From a virus: a stretch of DNA of 38,948 nt. The stretch is taken from positions 1 through 38,948 of the IMG/VR virus record IMGVR_UViG_3300037231_000287; one strand, 5' to 3'. The notes beneath the pieces were generated by a model. The model did not search any database, was not told the origin of the DNA, and saw only the letters and a list, made by a program, of their open reading frames with translations. Positions 16,082 to 22,858 of the stretch are shown piece after piece. The position numbers and the translations under genes were made by a program. Numbering within the stretch: the stretch's first letter is position 1; every line of letters begins with the position of its first letter.

Positions 16082-16996
16082 TCAGTTGAGCCAGGTGTTC
16101 TCGATCACCTTGCACTCGCCCTTCCACGGGTTGCTCTCGATCACGTTGGTGCTGTCGAGGTTGTATTCGCCTTCGAACAGCATCTTGGCGGTCTGGTAGA
16201 GAGCGGTCGGCCCAACCCAGATTGTCGGCTTGATGTTCAGCGGCGCACCGTTGGGTTTGTGCTGGCTCATCATCGCCTGACGAACCATTGCGAAGTTCGC
16301 GCCGGTCAGCGGCAGCGTGCTCATCGCCGCAAGGTTCCAGATGCCGAAGCCCATGTTCATGCGGCCGTCGACGCCCCAGACAAACTGCTTGTTGAAGAAC
16401 ACACTTGGATCGGTCAGCGAGAATTTCGGGGTGATCACGAACGGCCGGCGCCGCTGGCAAATCATCGGTTTGATCACCTTGCGGTTGTCAAACAGATACC
16501 AGGCGGGGCCAGGCGCACCTTCCGCGGGGAAGTAATTCGGGATCGTGATTGCGTTCCCGTTCTTGTCGAACTGCGGGTGCGATGGATCGAAGAAATTCTG
16601 GCCATCGTAGCAGGGCGTCGAAGGACCATTCACCAGCAGCTGGGACGCCAGCAGATCCGGCAGCTCGCCGGCGTTCTGGCCGAGCTGTTGCGCGGCCTGG
16701 CCAAGGAAGCCGTACTTGTCGTCTTCGATGTCCGTCCGCTCGCAAGCGATCGTCTCTTCGAAGAGCCGGTTGGTGATCGTGAAGGTGGTCAGGCCGAGCT
16801 GCTGCACGACGCGATCGCCGATCCATTCGCGGAGACCGGTAATCAGGTCGAGGCGCGGATAAACCTCGGCGGCGCCGGTGCTGTTGGTTTCGGAAGAGAA
16901 GTTCTTCCAGACGCTCTCAACGGCATCGATTTGCACGTTGTAAGCGGTGTTGACGGCGTCGTTGATGGACGCCAGCGCGGGGAATGTAACTAACAT
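16082..16996 (-). CDS. T: Major head (capsid) protein (Mu gpT family)
   Basis: This 304-aa protein is the main capsid subunit. It starts MLVTFPALASINDAVNTAYN; the ATG at 16996 sits in a TAATG overlap with the gp33 stop and drops 14 codons of the longer frame. Family features include SETNSTGAAEVYPRLDLITG, GLREWIGDRVVQQLG, DDKYGFLGQAAQQLGQNAGELP, and YDGQNFFDPSHPQFDKNG, as well as the C-terminal ALYQTAKMLFEGEYNLDSTN. Length agrees with Mu T (about 305 aa). Confidence 0.95.
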   Translation of the reverse strand: MLVTFPALASINDAVNTAYNVQIDAVESVWKNFSSETNSTGAAEVYPRLDLITGLREWIGDRVVQQLGLTTFTITNRLFEETIACERTDIEDDKYGFLGQAAQQLGQNAGELPDLLASQLLVNGPSTPCYDGQNFFDPSHPQFDKNGNAITIPNYFPAEGAPGPAWYLFDNRKVIKPMICQRRRPFVITPKFSLTDPSVFFNKQFVWGVDGRMNMGFGIWNLAAMSTLPLTGANFAMVRQAMMSQHKPNGAPLNIKPTIWVGPTALYQTAKMLFEGEYNLDSTNVIESNPWKGECKVIENTWLN

Positions 16997-17430
16997 TAGC
17001 GGTTGAACCTCACCCAGGTGCCATTTTCCAAGCCGCACAACGTGCCGACTTCCAGCAGCGGCAGCGTTGCGCCGCCCACGATCGTTGTGCTGCCCAGCGA
17101 GCAGCTTGCGTCATCGATCGCGTAAACGGGCGCGCCCAGATTGAGCGCGGTCAGCGTACCGCCAGCAGCGGGCGCCACCGGCACGCGAGCCACGATGTCG
17201 CGTTGCGCGACCACGAAGCTCGTGCTCGTGACGCCGCTGGCCGAATTATCGAGCTCGCGATCGGAAACACCGGCGTAGGTCAGCTCGGTGCCAGCCTGGA
17301 TCGGCTGCACGTTGCTGTTCGCGTCGATCGCCAGCATCGATCCGGCGTAGACGTGGATCCCTGCCGGGACGGTGTAGCCGAAATTCGGCCCCGTGCGGAT
17401 CGGCAGTTTCGCGTTTGCGCGCAACGGCAT
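16996..17430 (-). CDS. Mu gp33-position head/capsid-decoration candidate
   Basis: This 144-aa protein lies between the protease and major capsid gene, the Mu gp33 position. It is beta-rich with glycine turns (PNFGYTVPAGIHVYAGSMLA; NVQPIQAGTELTYAGVSDR; GAPVYAIDDASCSLGSTTIVG), resembling capsid decoration or cement proteins with an SH3-like fold. The decoration role is inferred from its fold impression and position. It starts at ATG 17430 with TGATG overlap with the gp32 stop. Confidence 0.75.
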   Translation of the reverse strand: MPLRANAKLPIRTGPNFGYTVPAGIHVYAGSMLAIDANSNVQPIQAGTELTYAGVSDRELDNSASGVTSTSFVVAQRDIVARVPVAPAAGGTLTALNLGAPVYAIDDASCSLGSTTIVGGATLPLLEVGTLCGLENGTWVRFNR

Positions 17431-18020
17431 CAGACGGCACCTTTCTTCAGCTTCTTGTTCTTCAGGAAAGCCTCCTTCGAGACGCCCATTTTCTCACAGG
17501 ACATCTTCTCTTCAGGCGACCAGTCGTCGTCATCGCCGCCGGGCTTTTGGGCATGCAGAACGACCAGCTGCTCGCCGTTGATACCGCCGGCATGAAGGCT
17601 GGGCAGGCCGTTGATTTCCGTTTCAACGGCCGCCGGCTCTTTGGCATGACGGGTGATGAAATAATCGCGCAATGACGCGATCGGCTTGCCCGCCTTGATG
17701 GCGCCGTCGACGTATGAGGTCGCGCGCTCCTTGGCGCCCTGCTGCGTCAACGTATCCAGCTGCGTCTGCAGCGTGATGACTTGCTGCGCCATGAGCTGCA
17801 CTTCGGTGCCGCCCCCGGCGCGCTGCGCTTGCAGCTCCACCACCAGGCCATCCGCATCGGCCGCCTTCAGGCCGCCGGCCGCGGCGATCCGCTGCAACTG
17901 CGCGGAATGCGTGGCTACCGCCGTGGTCGCCGCCGCACCGGCCTGGACGGCCGCCAGAACAGCGGCTTCGTCCGCCGTCTCGGGCAAACCGAGGGCGGCG
18001 CGTAGAGCTTTCAAATCCAT
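17430..18020 (-). CDS. Internal-start scaffold protein (Mu Z-like)
   Basis: An in-frame ATG at 18020 inside the protease gene starts MDLKALRAALGLPETAD, preceded by a clear AGGAAG-type ribosome-binding site 6 bases upstream. The product would be 196 aa, lacking the protease domain. In Mu, scaffold Z is translated from within I in this way. The product is Ala/Gln/Thr-rich and predicted helical (LQRIAAAGGLKAADADGLVV). It is listed as separate because the RBS decides a second start. Confidence 0.6.
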   Translation of the reverse strand: MDLKALRAALGLPETADEAAVLAAVQAGAAATTAVATHSAQLQRIAAAGGLKAADADGLVVELQAQRAGGGTEVQLMAQQVITLQTQLDTLTQQGAKERATSYVDGAIKAGKPIASLRDYFITRHAKEPAAVETEINGLPSLHAGGINGEQLVVLHAQKPGGDDDDWSPEEKMSCEKMGVSKEAFLKNKKLKKGAV

Positions 18021-18479
18021 TCCAGCTTCCTGCTCAGAGTGAAGTGTTTCGAGGTCGGGGAGGTTCGGCGTGTTTGTGAGTGCGGCTCTCATTACGCGCC
18101 GCACAGCGCCGGTCTTTTTGTCGATGGCGATCGCCGGACTCATGCCGCGATAGGCGTGTTCGCTCATCAGCTGCGTTCCGGCGGCGGTCCATTCCACCCG
18201 GCCCCAGATGCCGTCCGCGCGGGACTGCATTTCGTATATCCAGCCGCGCGCCGGGCTCGGCTGTCCCGTGGTCATGGCGAGATCAATTGCGTGATTTTCG
18301 TCGATGGCGATGGGACCATCAGCGAGGCTGGCATCGATCACGGCCTGCGCGCTGTTCAGCACGTAAGGGCCACGGCCATCGAGGCCGGAGAATTTGCCTG
18401 CCGGTACGAGGTGCACCCATTCAGGGGGCGCTGCGCCGGCGGCCAAAACGCTGTGGAGATAAACTTTCATCGCCGGCAT
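17430..18479 (-). CDS. I: Prohead protease/scaffold (Mu gpI, gp32 family)
   Basis: This is the head maturation protease joined to a scaffold. ATG 18479 (MPAMKVYLHS) gives 349 aa; an alternative ATG at 18470 (MKVYLHS) is equally possible. The N-terminal part, with PPEWVHLVPAGKFSGLDGRGP, ADGPIAIDENHAIDLAMTTG, and RADGIWGRVEWTAAG, matches Mu-type I proteases; the catalytic residues were not assigned by eye. The C-terminal half from MDLKALRAALGLP onwards is scaffold-like, with Ala/Gln-rich helices and a Lys-rich end. The 14-bp dyad element lies 29-38 bases upstream of the two ATGs. Confidence 0.88.
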   Translation of the reverse strand: MPAMKVYLHSVLAAGAAPPEWVHLVPAGKFSGLDGRGPYVLNSAQAVIDASLADGPIAIDENHAIDLAMTTGQPSPARGWIYEMQSRADGIWGRVEWTAAGTQLMSEHAYRGMSPAIAIDKKTGAVRRVMRAALTNTPNLPDLETLHSEQEAGMDLKALRAALGLPETADEAAVLAAVQAGAAATTAVATHSAQLQRIAAAGGLKAADADGLVVELQAQRAGGGTEVQLMAQQVITLQTQLDTLTQQGAKERATSYVDGAIKAGKPIASLRDYFITRHAKEPAAVETEINGLPSLHAGGINGEQLVVLHAQKPGGDDDDWSPEEKMSCEKMGVSKEAFLKNKKLKKGAV

Positions 18480-18714
18480 GATGACCGGCGGCCTTCGGGC
18501 CGCGCATGCCCACCGCGGTGGGGTAGTAGCGCGTCGCTCTCCCGCGGAAAACGCTAAGGCAGAGGCACCCGGATTTCTAGCCCGTACAGCCGGGGCGGCT
18601 TGACGACGTCCAAGCCCCGCGCCCTGTGCCGCCATGGCGGCGTAGCCCCGCTCTTAGCGGTCTTATTTACCTCTCAAACTTATCGCTGGATGGCCAACTA
18701 TCCAAGATCGGTGT
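18480..18714. other. Central non-coding region between I and the 44-aa gene
   Basis: I see no credible gene in this 235-bp gap. Within it are: the GCGGCC-CGAA-GGCCGC hairpin (about 18488-18504); copy 2 of the dyad repeat; a perfect GCCGCCATGGCGGC palindrome near 18640; and further G/C-rich arms (GGGGC/GCCCC). It sits between I and G at 18.5-18.7 kb of 38.9 kb, the exact place where Mu has its central strong gyrase site. It is a candidate regulatory/topology site. No promoter consensus or RNA gene was identified in it. Confidence 0.5.
18505..18526. promoter_or_regulatory. 22-bp conserved dyad element, copy 2 (upstream of I)
   Basis: The core CCCACCGCGGTGGG at 18509-18522 is a perfect 14-bp palindrome, preceded by CATG and followed by GTAG. 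It lies 29 bases before ATG 18479 and 38 before ATG 18470 of the head protease gene. This is the position of the Mu late promoter P-I. Next to it (18488-18504) a separate stem GCGGCC/GGCCGC occurs. Function is inferred from recurrence and position. Confidence 0.6.
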
Positions 18715-18849
18715 TCACCGACCCTGGAGATATTGCACGAGGGTGCCGACAAGCCCGAACAATATAAGGCCGGCGAAGCAGATCCCCGCCAATCCGAGCA
18801 GTATCTGGTTTAAGCGGGGCATCGGCTTCTTGTTTTCCAGTGATGTCAT
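18715..18849 (-). CDS. 44-aa small membrane protein
   Basis: This short gene begins MTSLENKKPMPRLNQ and continues with one hydrophobic stretch (LLGLAGICFAGLILFGLVG) before a short QYLQGR end. A GGAG ribosome-binding site precedes the ATG by 8 bases. It is a single-pass membrane peptide with no recognised family. It lies between G and the central non-coding region, so it is last in its local transcription unit. A lysis or host-modifying role is possible but not shown. Confidence 0.65.
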   Translation of the reverse strand: MTSLENKKPMPRLNQILLGLAGICFAGLILFGLVGTLVQYLQGR

Positions 18850-18901
18850 TTCTCGCTCTCCGTTCCGGTCCCGCTGCGTCGGGCCGCAACCAGATCAAGC
18901 A

Positions 18902-19414
18902 CTAGAACCCGCGGCCGTCCAGGGCGCGGCGTAGGAAGCCGTCAACGATCTCCTCGATATCCCGCTCGTCGTCGCCGTGGATCCCGAGATATGGCCGCGC
19001 CGGCAGCGTCACCTTTTTCACGCGCACCAGGTGATCGCCCAGCATGAACACCAGAGCAGCTGCGTTCTTCGGCACGATCGTCGCGCCGAACTGCTGCGCG
19101 GCCGCATAGATCTTGTTGCTGCCCCAGATGACTGTTCCGCCGGCTGCAAAAAACGTCAGCGACTTTTGCAGCTGCAGGCTCTCCCGCAGGATGCCGGGCC
19201 CCTTCTTCATCTCGGCATAGGCCGGCTTCAGCGGCGCCCATGGTTTACCGGTGGCGTCGGTGGGACCGTCCATACGGTCCTGCGTGTTGCGCACCATCGC
19301 CACGCCGATCGCCCGCATGATTGGCGTCGGGCTCTTCACCAGCGCACCGACCTGGCGCAGCGCCGCGCTCACTTGGCGGTCGTCGAACGTCGCTACGAGT
19401 CGTGCACCGGTCAT
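18902..19414 (-). CDS. G: Virion morphogenesis protein (Mu gpG family)
   Basis: This 170-aa protein belongs to the phage virion morphogenesis (gpG/tail-completion S) family. It contains TPIMRAIGVAMVRNTQDRMD, GKPWAPLKPAYAEMKKGPGI (about residues 57-76) and a C-terminal NAAALVFMLGDHLVRVKKVT-type section followed by ARPYLGIHGDDERDIEEIVDG. The TGxxWxPLxPxY signature is the family hallmark. It lies downstream of gpF after a gap with structured sequence. Confidence 0.9.
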   Translation of the reverse strand: MTGARLVATFDDRQVSAALRQVGALVKSPTPIMRAIGVAMVRNTQDRMDGPTDATGKPWAPLKPAYAEMKKGPGILRESLQLQKSLTFFAAGGTVIWGSNKIYAAAQQFGATIVPKNAAALVFMLGDHLVRVKKVTLPARPYLGIHGDDERDIEEIVDGFLRRALDGRGF

Positions 19415-19444
19415 GCTTGGAAGTCCCCGTGATCCGCCCTATGT

Positions 19445-19550
19445 AGGTGGCTGGCGTGCTGCGACACGGTGCTAATCTCTCTGCCGTAGGACCGCTTTCG
19501 GGCGGGATCGTTTTGTGGGGTTGCTGAGAGGCCCCACCAGCACGCCACCT
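19445..19550. other. Branched inverted-repeat element between F and G
   Basis: An outer stem AGGTGGC/GCCACCT (19445-19451 with 19544-19550) continues, after a 4-base bulge, as GTGCTG/CAGCAC (19456-19461 with 19538-19543). It encloses a GTGGGG/CCCCAC hairpin (19515-19520 with 19532-19537) and a smaller CCGC/GCGG hairpin (19492-19505). CTCTC in one side and GAGAG in a loop could pair as well. It spans the F-G intergenic gap and its right edge touches the F stop codon. It could be an RNA regulatory structure or an undescribed small RNA; the sense is not determined. Confidence 0.5.
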
Positions 19551-20743
19551 TACTCATCCCCGTTCGCCAGATCGTCGGCGTCTCCATACACCTGGTCGTA
19601 GAGCTCCAGCAGCTTTCGCACCTCTTTCGGGCCGGTGCGCCGAAAGCTGAGCAGGTAGTTCTCGTGGCCCGCCTCGGTGGTTTTGATCACCGCCAGCCAA
19701 ACCGCGCCCGAGCGCCGCAACAGCAGAAGCCGCTCGTCATCGCCGGCCAGCGCCACGGTGGGATGGCGCACCAGGTCAGGCAGCAGCCCGTAATGCTTGT
19801 CGTCCAGGTCCGGGTGGCTCTTGCGCTGCTTGGCCAGCGTCTGCTCGGAAAGCCGCACCTGCGGCACATTCGACCCGAGCGCCTTCTGCACGATCGCCGG
19901 CAGCTCGCCGAGCTCGACCGAGCCGATAGGTGCCTCCAGGAAGCGCTGCAGCTCCGCCGGCACCGGTGGCAGCGGCGCGCCGGCCTCGGGCGCCTTGGGC
20001 GTGCTGGGAAGCGCAGCCGGCCGCATGGGGTCGGTCTTCACCGGCACGTTCGCCAGGCCGGTGCGCGCTGCCAGGCCGGGGTTGTAATCGAAGCCCGGAT
20101 CGATACCGACCGGCACCTGGTGCACGGCGCCCGTCACCTTGTCGGTCCACGGGCGGAATTCGAGCGGGGGCGCCGTGTCGGGCCCGGCCTTCCCCATGCG
20201 CCGGAGATCTCCGCCAGAGACAGGCCGCACCCGGCAACCGCAGCGCCAGCCGTTCGGGGGGTAGTGCGTCTCCCAAAATGGATCGTCCGCCCGCAGCGTC
20301 AGCCCGTTCCACGCCAAGTGCTGCAGCCGTGGGTGCTTGCTGCCACTGTGGACGTATTGCCAGTAGGGGAAGGCCGCGAGCGTCTCCGGCTCCGTCAGCT
20401 GCATGTAGCGGCCGGCCGAGTAAGCGGTGGACAGGTTCGTCTCGTAGATGATCCGGCTGCGCCACCCCGGCGAACCGTTATAGCTCCAGCCGTGCTTGGC
20501 CACGATCTCGTCGAAGTCTTGCCGGAACACCGCCAGCGTGGTGCCCTTTTCAAGCGCCTTTCTGATTGCGTTCTGAAAGTCTTTCAGCAGCGCGTCAGAA
20601 GTGGCGCCAGCCACCATGAAATTGTGGCTGTGCTCCTGCCGCCAAACGTCGTTCCAGCGCTGCGTCGGAACCCGTGCCTTGCGCTGAAAGAATTTGATCG
20701 CCTGAGTGAAGGGCAGGTCGATAGCTTCAACGTCAGTGGTCAC
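19550..20743 (-). CDS. F: Head morphogenesis protein gpF with C-terminal RNase-like domain
   Basis: This 397-aa protein is a head morphogenesis (SPP1 gp7/Mu F) protein. The family domain spans about residues 45-190, with FRQDFDEIVAKHGWSYNGSP, RSRIIYETNLSTAYSAGRYM and PPNGWRCGCRVRPVS. From residue 296 a distinct domain begins (VRLSEQTLAKQRKSHPDLDD, then LVRHPTVALAGDDERLLLLR, then VIKTTEAGHENYLLSFRRTG), matching the pattern of the PBECR (barnase-EndoU-colicin-RelE-like) nuclease modules fused to gpF. It could be packaged with the head. It starts with GTG, GTGA-overlapping the small gene upstream. Confidence 0.85.
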   Translation of the reverse strand: MTTDVEAIDLPFTQAIKFFQRKARVPTQRWNDVWRQEHSHNFMVAGATSDALLKDFQNAIRKALEKGTTLAVFRQDFDEIVAKHGWSYNGSPGWRSRIIYETNLSTAYSAGRYMQLTEPETLAAFPYWQYVHSGSKHPRLQHLAWNGLTLRADDPFWETHYPPNGWRCGCRVRPVSGGDLRRMGKAGPDTAPPLEFRPWTDKVTGAVHQVPVGIDPGFDYNPGLAARTGLANVPVKTDPMRPAALPSTPKAPEAGAPLPPVPAELQRFLEAPIGSVELGELPAIVQKALGSNVPQVRLSEQTLAKQRKSHPDLDDKHYGLLPDLVRHPTVALAGDDERLLLLRRSGAVWLAVIKTTEAGHENYLLSFRRTGPKEVRKLLELYDQVYGDADDLANGDE

Positions 20744-20955
20744 GAACGTCCCACCGTCTGTTCCTCGGCGGGATTAAGCTTTGCCGCGATCCGCTTCAGC
20801 ACAGCCATTTGCTTTTCCGAAAGCGACATCTCGCCTTTCCACAGAATTAGGCGCCCACGTAAGTCGTCGAGAAACTCTTCCTCCCAGCTCGTCAGATGTG
20901 CACAAAACTCAGCGTCCTTAAGCAGCTCGACCAAATCAAATTTCGCTGCCGCCAT
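20740..20955 (-). CDS. Hypothetical protein between portal and gpF
   Basis: This 71-aa protein begins MAAAKFDLVELLKDAEFCAHLT. ATG 20955 is chosen because it overlaps the portal stop as TGATG. It is mostly helical with acidic patches (SWEEEFLDDLRGRL), and ends KLNPAEEQTVGRS. No domain recognised. Its position suggests a head-assembly or packaging-associated peptide, but the function is unknown. Confidence 0.65.
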   Translation of the reverse strand: MAAAKFDLVELLKDAEFCAHLTSWEEEFLDDLRGRLILWKGEMSLSEKQMAVLKRIAAKLNPAEEQTVGRS

Positions 20956-22811
20956 CACGCGTCCCATGCCGATGTGTCTACATCGAGCTTCCGCGCTTTT
21001 GCCCTGATCCGCCGGCGCGCCTCCGCCTTCTCTTCGGCCGTGAGCCCGCCCGTACGTCGAACCATTCCCCAGGCGAGGCGCACATGCGCCGCATCGTGAA
21101 TTGGCAGCGCGCGCTTCCCCGGCACCGCGAAATCATCATCTGGCAATGCATCGCGCGTCGCGGCGTCCAGCGCCGAGTGCCGCTCGATCGCAGTGCGCGA
21201 TACCAAGTCTGAAACGACACTCGCTTGGCCTACCAGGTTGGCCAGCGCCATGCCGCGTGACATCGCCTCGGCGAATTCATCGGGCGCCAAGTTTAGCCCC
21301 TGCAGCCGGTGCATCAGGTCGGGCATATCGGTGGCCTGCTCGAACTGCGCGCGTACCGTGTCGATCATGCCGGCCATGGCGCCGGCCGCGTCGTCTTCCA
21401 ACCGCGCGGCCAACGCATCGACGACTTCGGGGGGCGCCTCGGAATGGCGCACGATCAGCTGCGAAAGCCAGGGGGTCTTTCCCGCGCCCTGACGCTGCAA
21501 TTCCGGCGGCGTCACGGCCAGCGACGGGACGGGGATTTTCTCCACCGGAGCCGGCGGGCCACCGATCACCTCGTCGCCCTCCTCCGGCTTCGACAGTCCA
21601 AGCCGCTCGCGGATCTCGCTCGCCTTCACCTTCAACCCGATCGGCGCCAGATCGGCCACGCCCGCAATGACGTCCTTCAGCGGAACTTCATCCGGACGGC
21701 CGATCAGCAGCTTGGGGTATTTTTTCTGCGGCCCGTAGGTGAACGCCACCATTGCGTGCACGACCTGGCGGGTCAGCGTGGTGGAAAGCAGGCCGGCGTC
21801 GAAACGCTCCACATCCTGCTCCGCCGCCCGGTGATCTTTCCCTACCGCGTGGCCGCCATTGATTGCTTCCGTGCCGGCGGTTCCCCCCAGCACGACCTTG
21901 CTGACTTCGCGGTTCAGCCAATCGCCACGCTTTTCGTAGAGCGTGGCGCCAGCGGTCCGTTCGCCATCCTTGACGAACTCCATCTCCATGCTCTTCGGAA
22001 TGATCGCTGCGACGTCGCCGGCGATCGAGGAGACCGCGCGCCAAAGCACGCGCTTATCCGTTTCGCTGGCTTCCGGTCCGTAGCGGCCAATGCGGATTGG
22101 CATGCCGTAGGCTTGGCAGAACAGCGCCCAATCCCGCAGCGTGAAAGCGCTGAACATCCACAGAAACGCGACGACGCGCGTGAGGCCGCCGCGGATGATC
22201 GTGCCTGATTTGCTGCGGTGTTTGTGCACCACGAACTTGTGCGGCAGCAGATCCAGGAAACCAGTTTCCCCGCGCAGCCATAGCGTGCTGCCATCCTTCC
22301 AACTCAGCTCAAAGAACCGCTGCGGCCGGTAGCAGAACTCCTTTGGCACCACGCGACCGGGCTCGGTCGACCACATGATTTCGTGCACCGAGTAGCCCTT
22401 GCCGATGGCATCGAACATATCCATCAGCGCATCCGCGAGCACGCCATCGTCTAGCCAATTCTGCACAAGCTCGGCGTGCTTTTGACTTTCGGGATCGTCG
22501 CCTGCCGGTTGCACCGTGACGGGCAACTGCACGACCTGGCGCTTGCGCTTCGAAAGAACCGAAAAATAATGGGGAAAGAGCTCTTCGATCTCCTCCGCCA
22601 GAATCATCCAATCCAGCGATGATCCATTGTCGCTGGCGCGCATGACCGCCCCCAGCCGCACCGGGTCCATGCCATAGGCAAGGTGCCCGGAAAATGGCGG
22701 CCGGCCGACCGTGGCGTCGACCGGCGAAACCTGGTCGCGAAGCGTAGCAATGTAGGCAGTCGGTATGACCTTGCCGGCTTCGTCGAGCAGCACGCCAATT
22801 TTCTCAGCCAC
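20955..22811 (-). CDS. Portal protein (Mu gp29, DUF935 family)
   Basis: This 618-aa protein forms the portal ring through which DNA enters the head. It matches the DUF935 family: RLGAVMRASDNGSSLDWMIL (about residues 52-71) and EEIEELFPHYFSVLSKRKRQV, then DMFDAIGKGYSVHEIMWS, and LKVKASEIRERLGL near the end. It is longer than many portals because of an Ala/Arg/Asp-rich C-terminus. It begins with GTG at 22811, 47 bases after the glycosyltransferase stop. Confidence 0.93.
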   Translation of the reverse strand: MAEKIGVLLDEAGKVIPTAYIATLRDQVSPVDATVGRPPFSGHLAYGMDPVRLGAVMRASDNGSSLDWMILAEEIEELFPHYFSVLSKRKRQVVQLPVTVQPAGDDPESQKHAELVQNWLDDGVLADALMDMFDAIGKGYSVHEIMWSTEPGRVVPKEFCYRPQRFFELSWKDGSTLWLRGETGFLDLLPHKFVVHKHRSKSGTIIRGGLTRVVAFLWMFSAFTLRDWALFCQAYGMPIRIGRYGPEASETDKRVLWRAVSSIAGDVAAIIPKSMEMEFVKDGERTAGATLYEKRGDWLNREVSKVVLGGTAGTEAINGGHAVGKDHRAAEQDVERFDAGLLSTTLTRQVVHAMVAFTYGPQKKYPKLLIGRPDEVPLKDVIAGVADLAPIGLKVKASEIRERLGLSKPEEGDEVIGGPPAPVEKIPVPSLAVTPPELQRQGAGKTPWLSQLIVRHSEAPPEVVDALAARLEDDAAGAMAGMIDTVRAQFEQATDMPDLMHRLQGLNLAPDEFAEAMSRGMALANLVGQASVVSDLVSRTAIERHSALDAATRDALPDDDFAVPGKRALPIHDAAHVRLAWGMVRRTGGLTAEEKAEARRRIRAKARKLDVDTSAWDA

Positions 22812-22858
22812 GTTTCGGCCCCACGGTTTGAATGTTCTTGTCCACGAGAGTTAGCTTT

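Noticed and set aside
18480-18714. A tRNA-like reading of the central gap (a GGGCTAGAAATCC segment)
   Set aside because: No cloverleaf with a D-arm, anticodon arm and acceptor stem could be drawn; the resemblance is limited to a short T-arm-like stretch.
18698-18898. A 66-aa minus-strand ORF over the small membrane gene
   Set aside because: It has no RBS or domain and overlaps the RBS-bearing 44-aa membrane gene in another frame, whose hydrophobic span is more credible.
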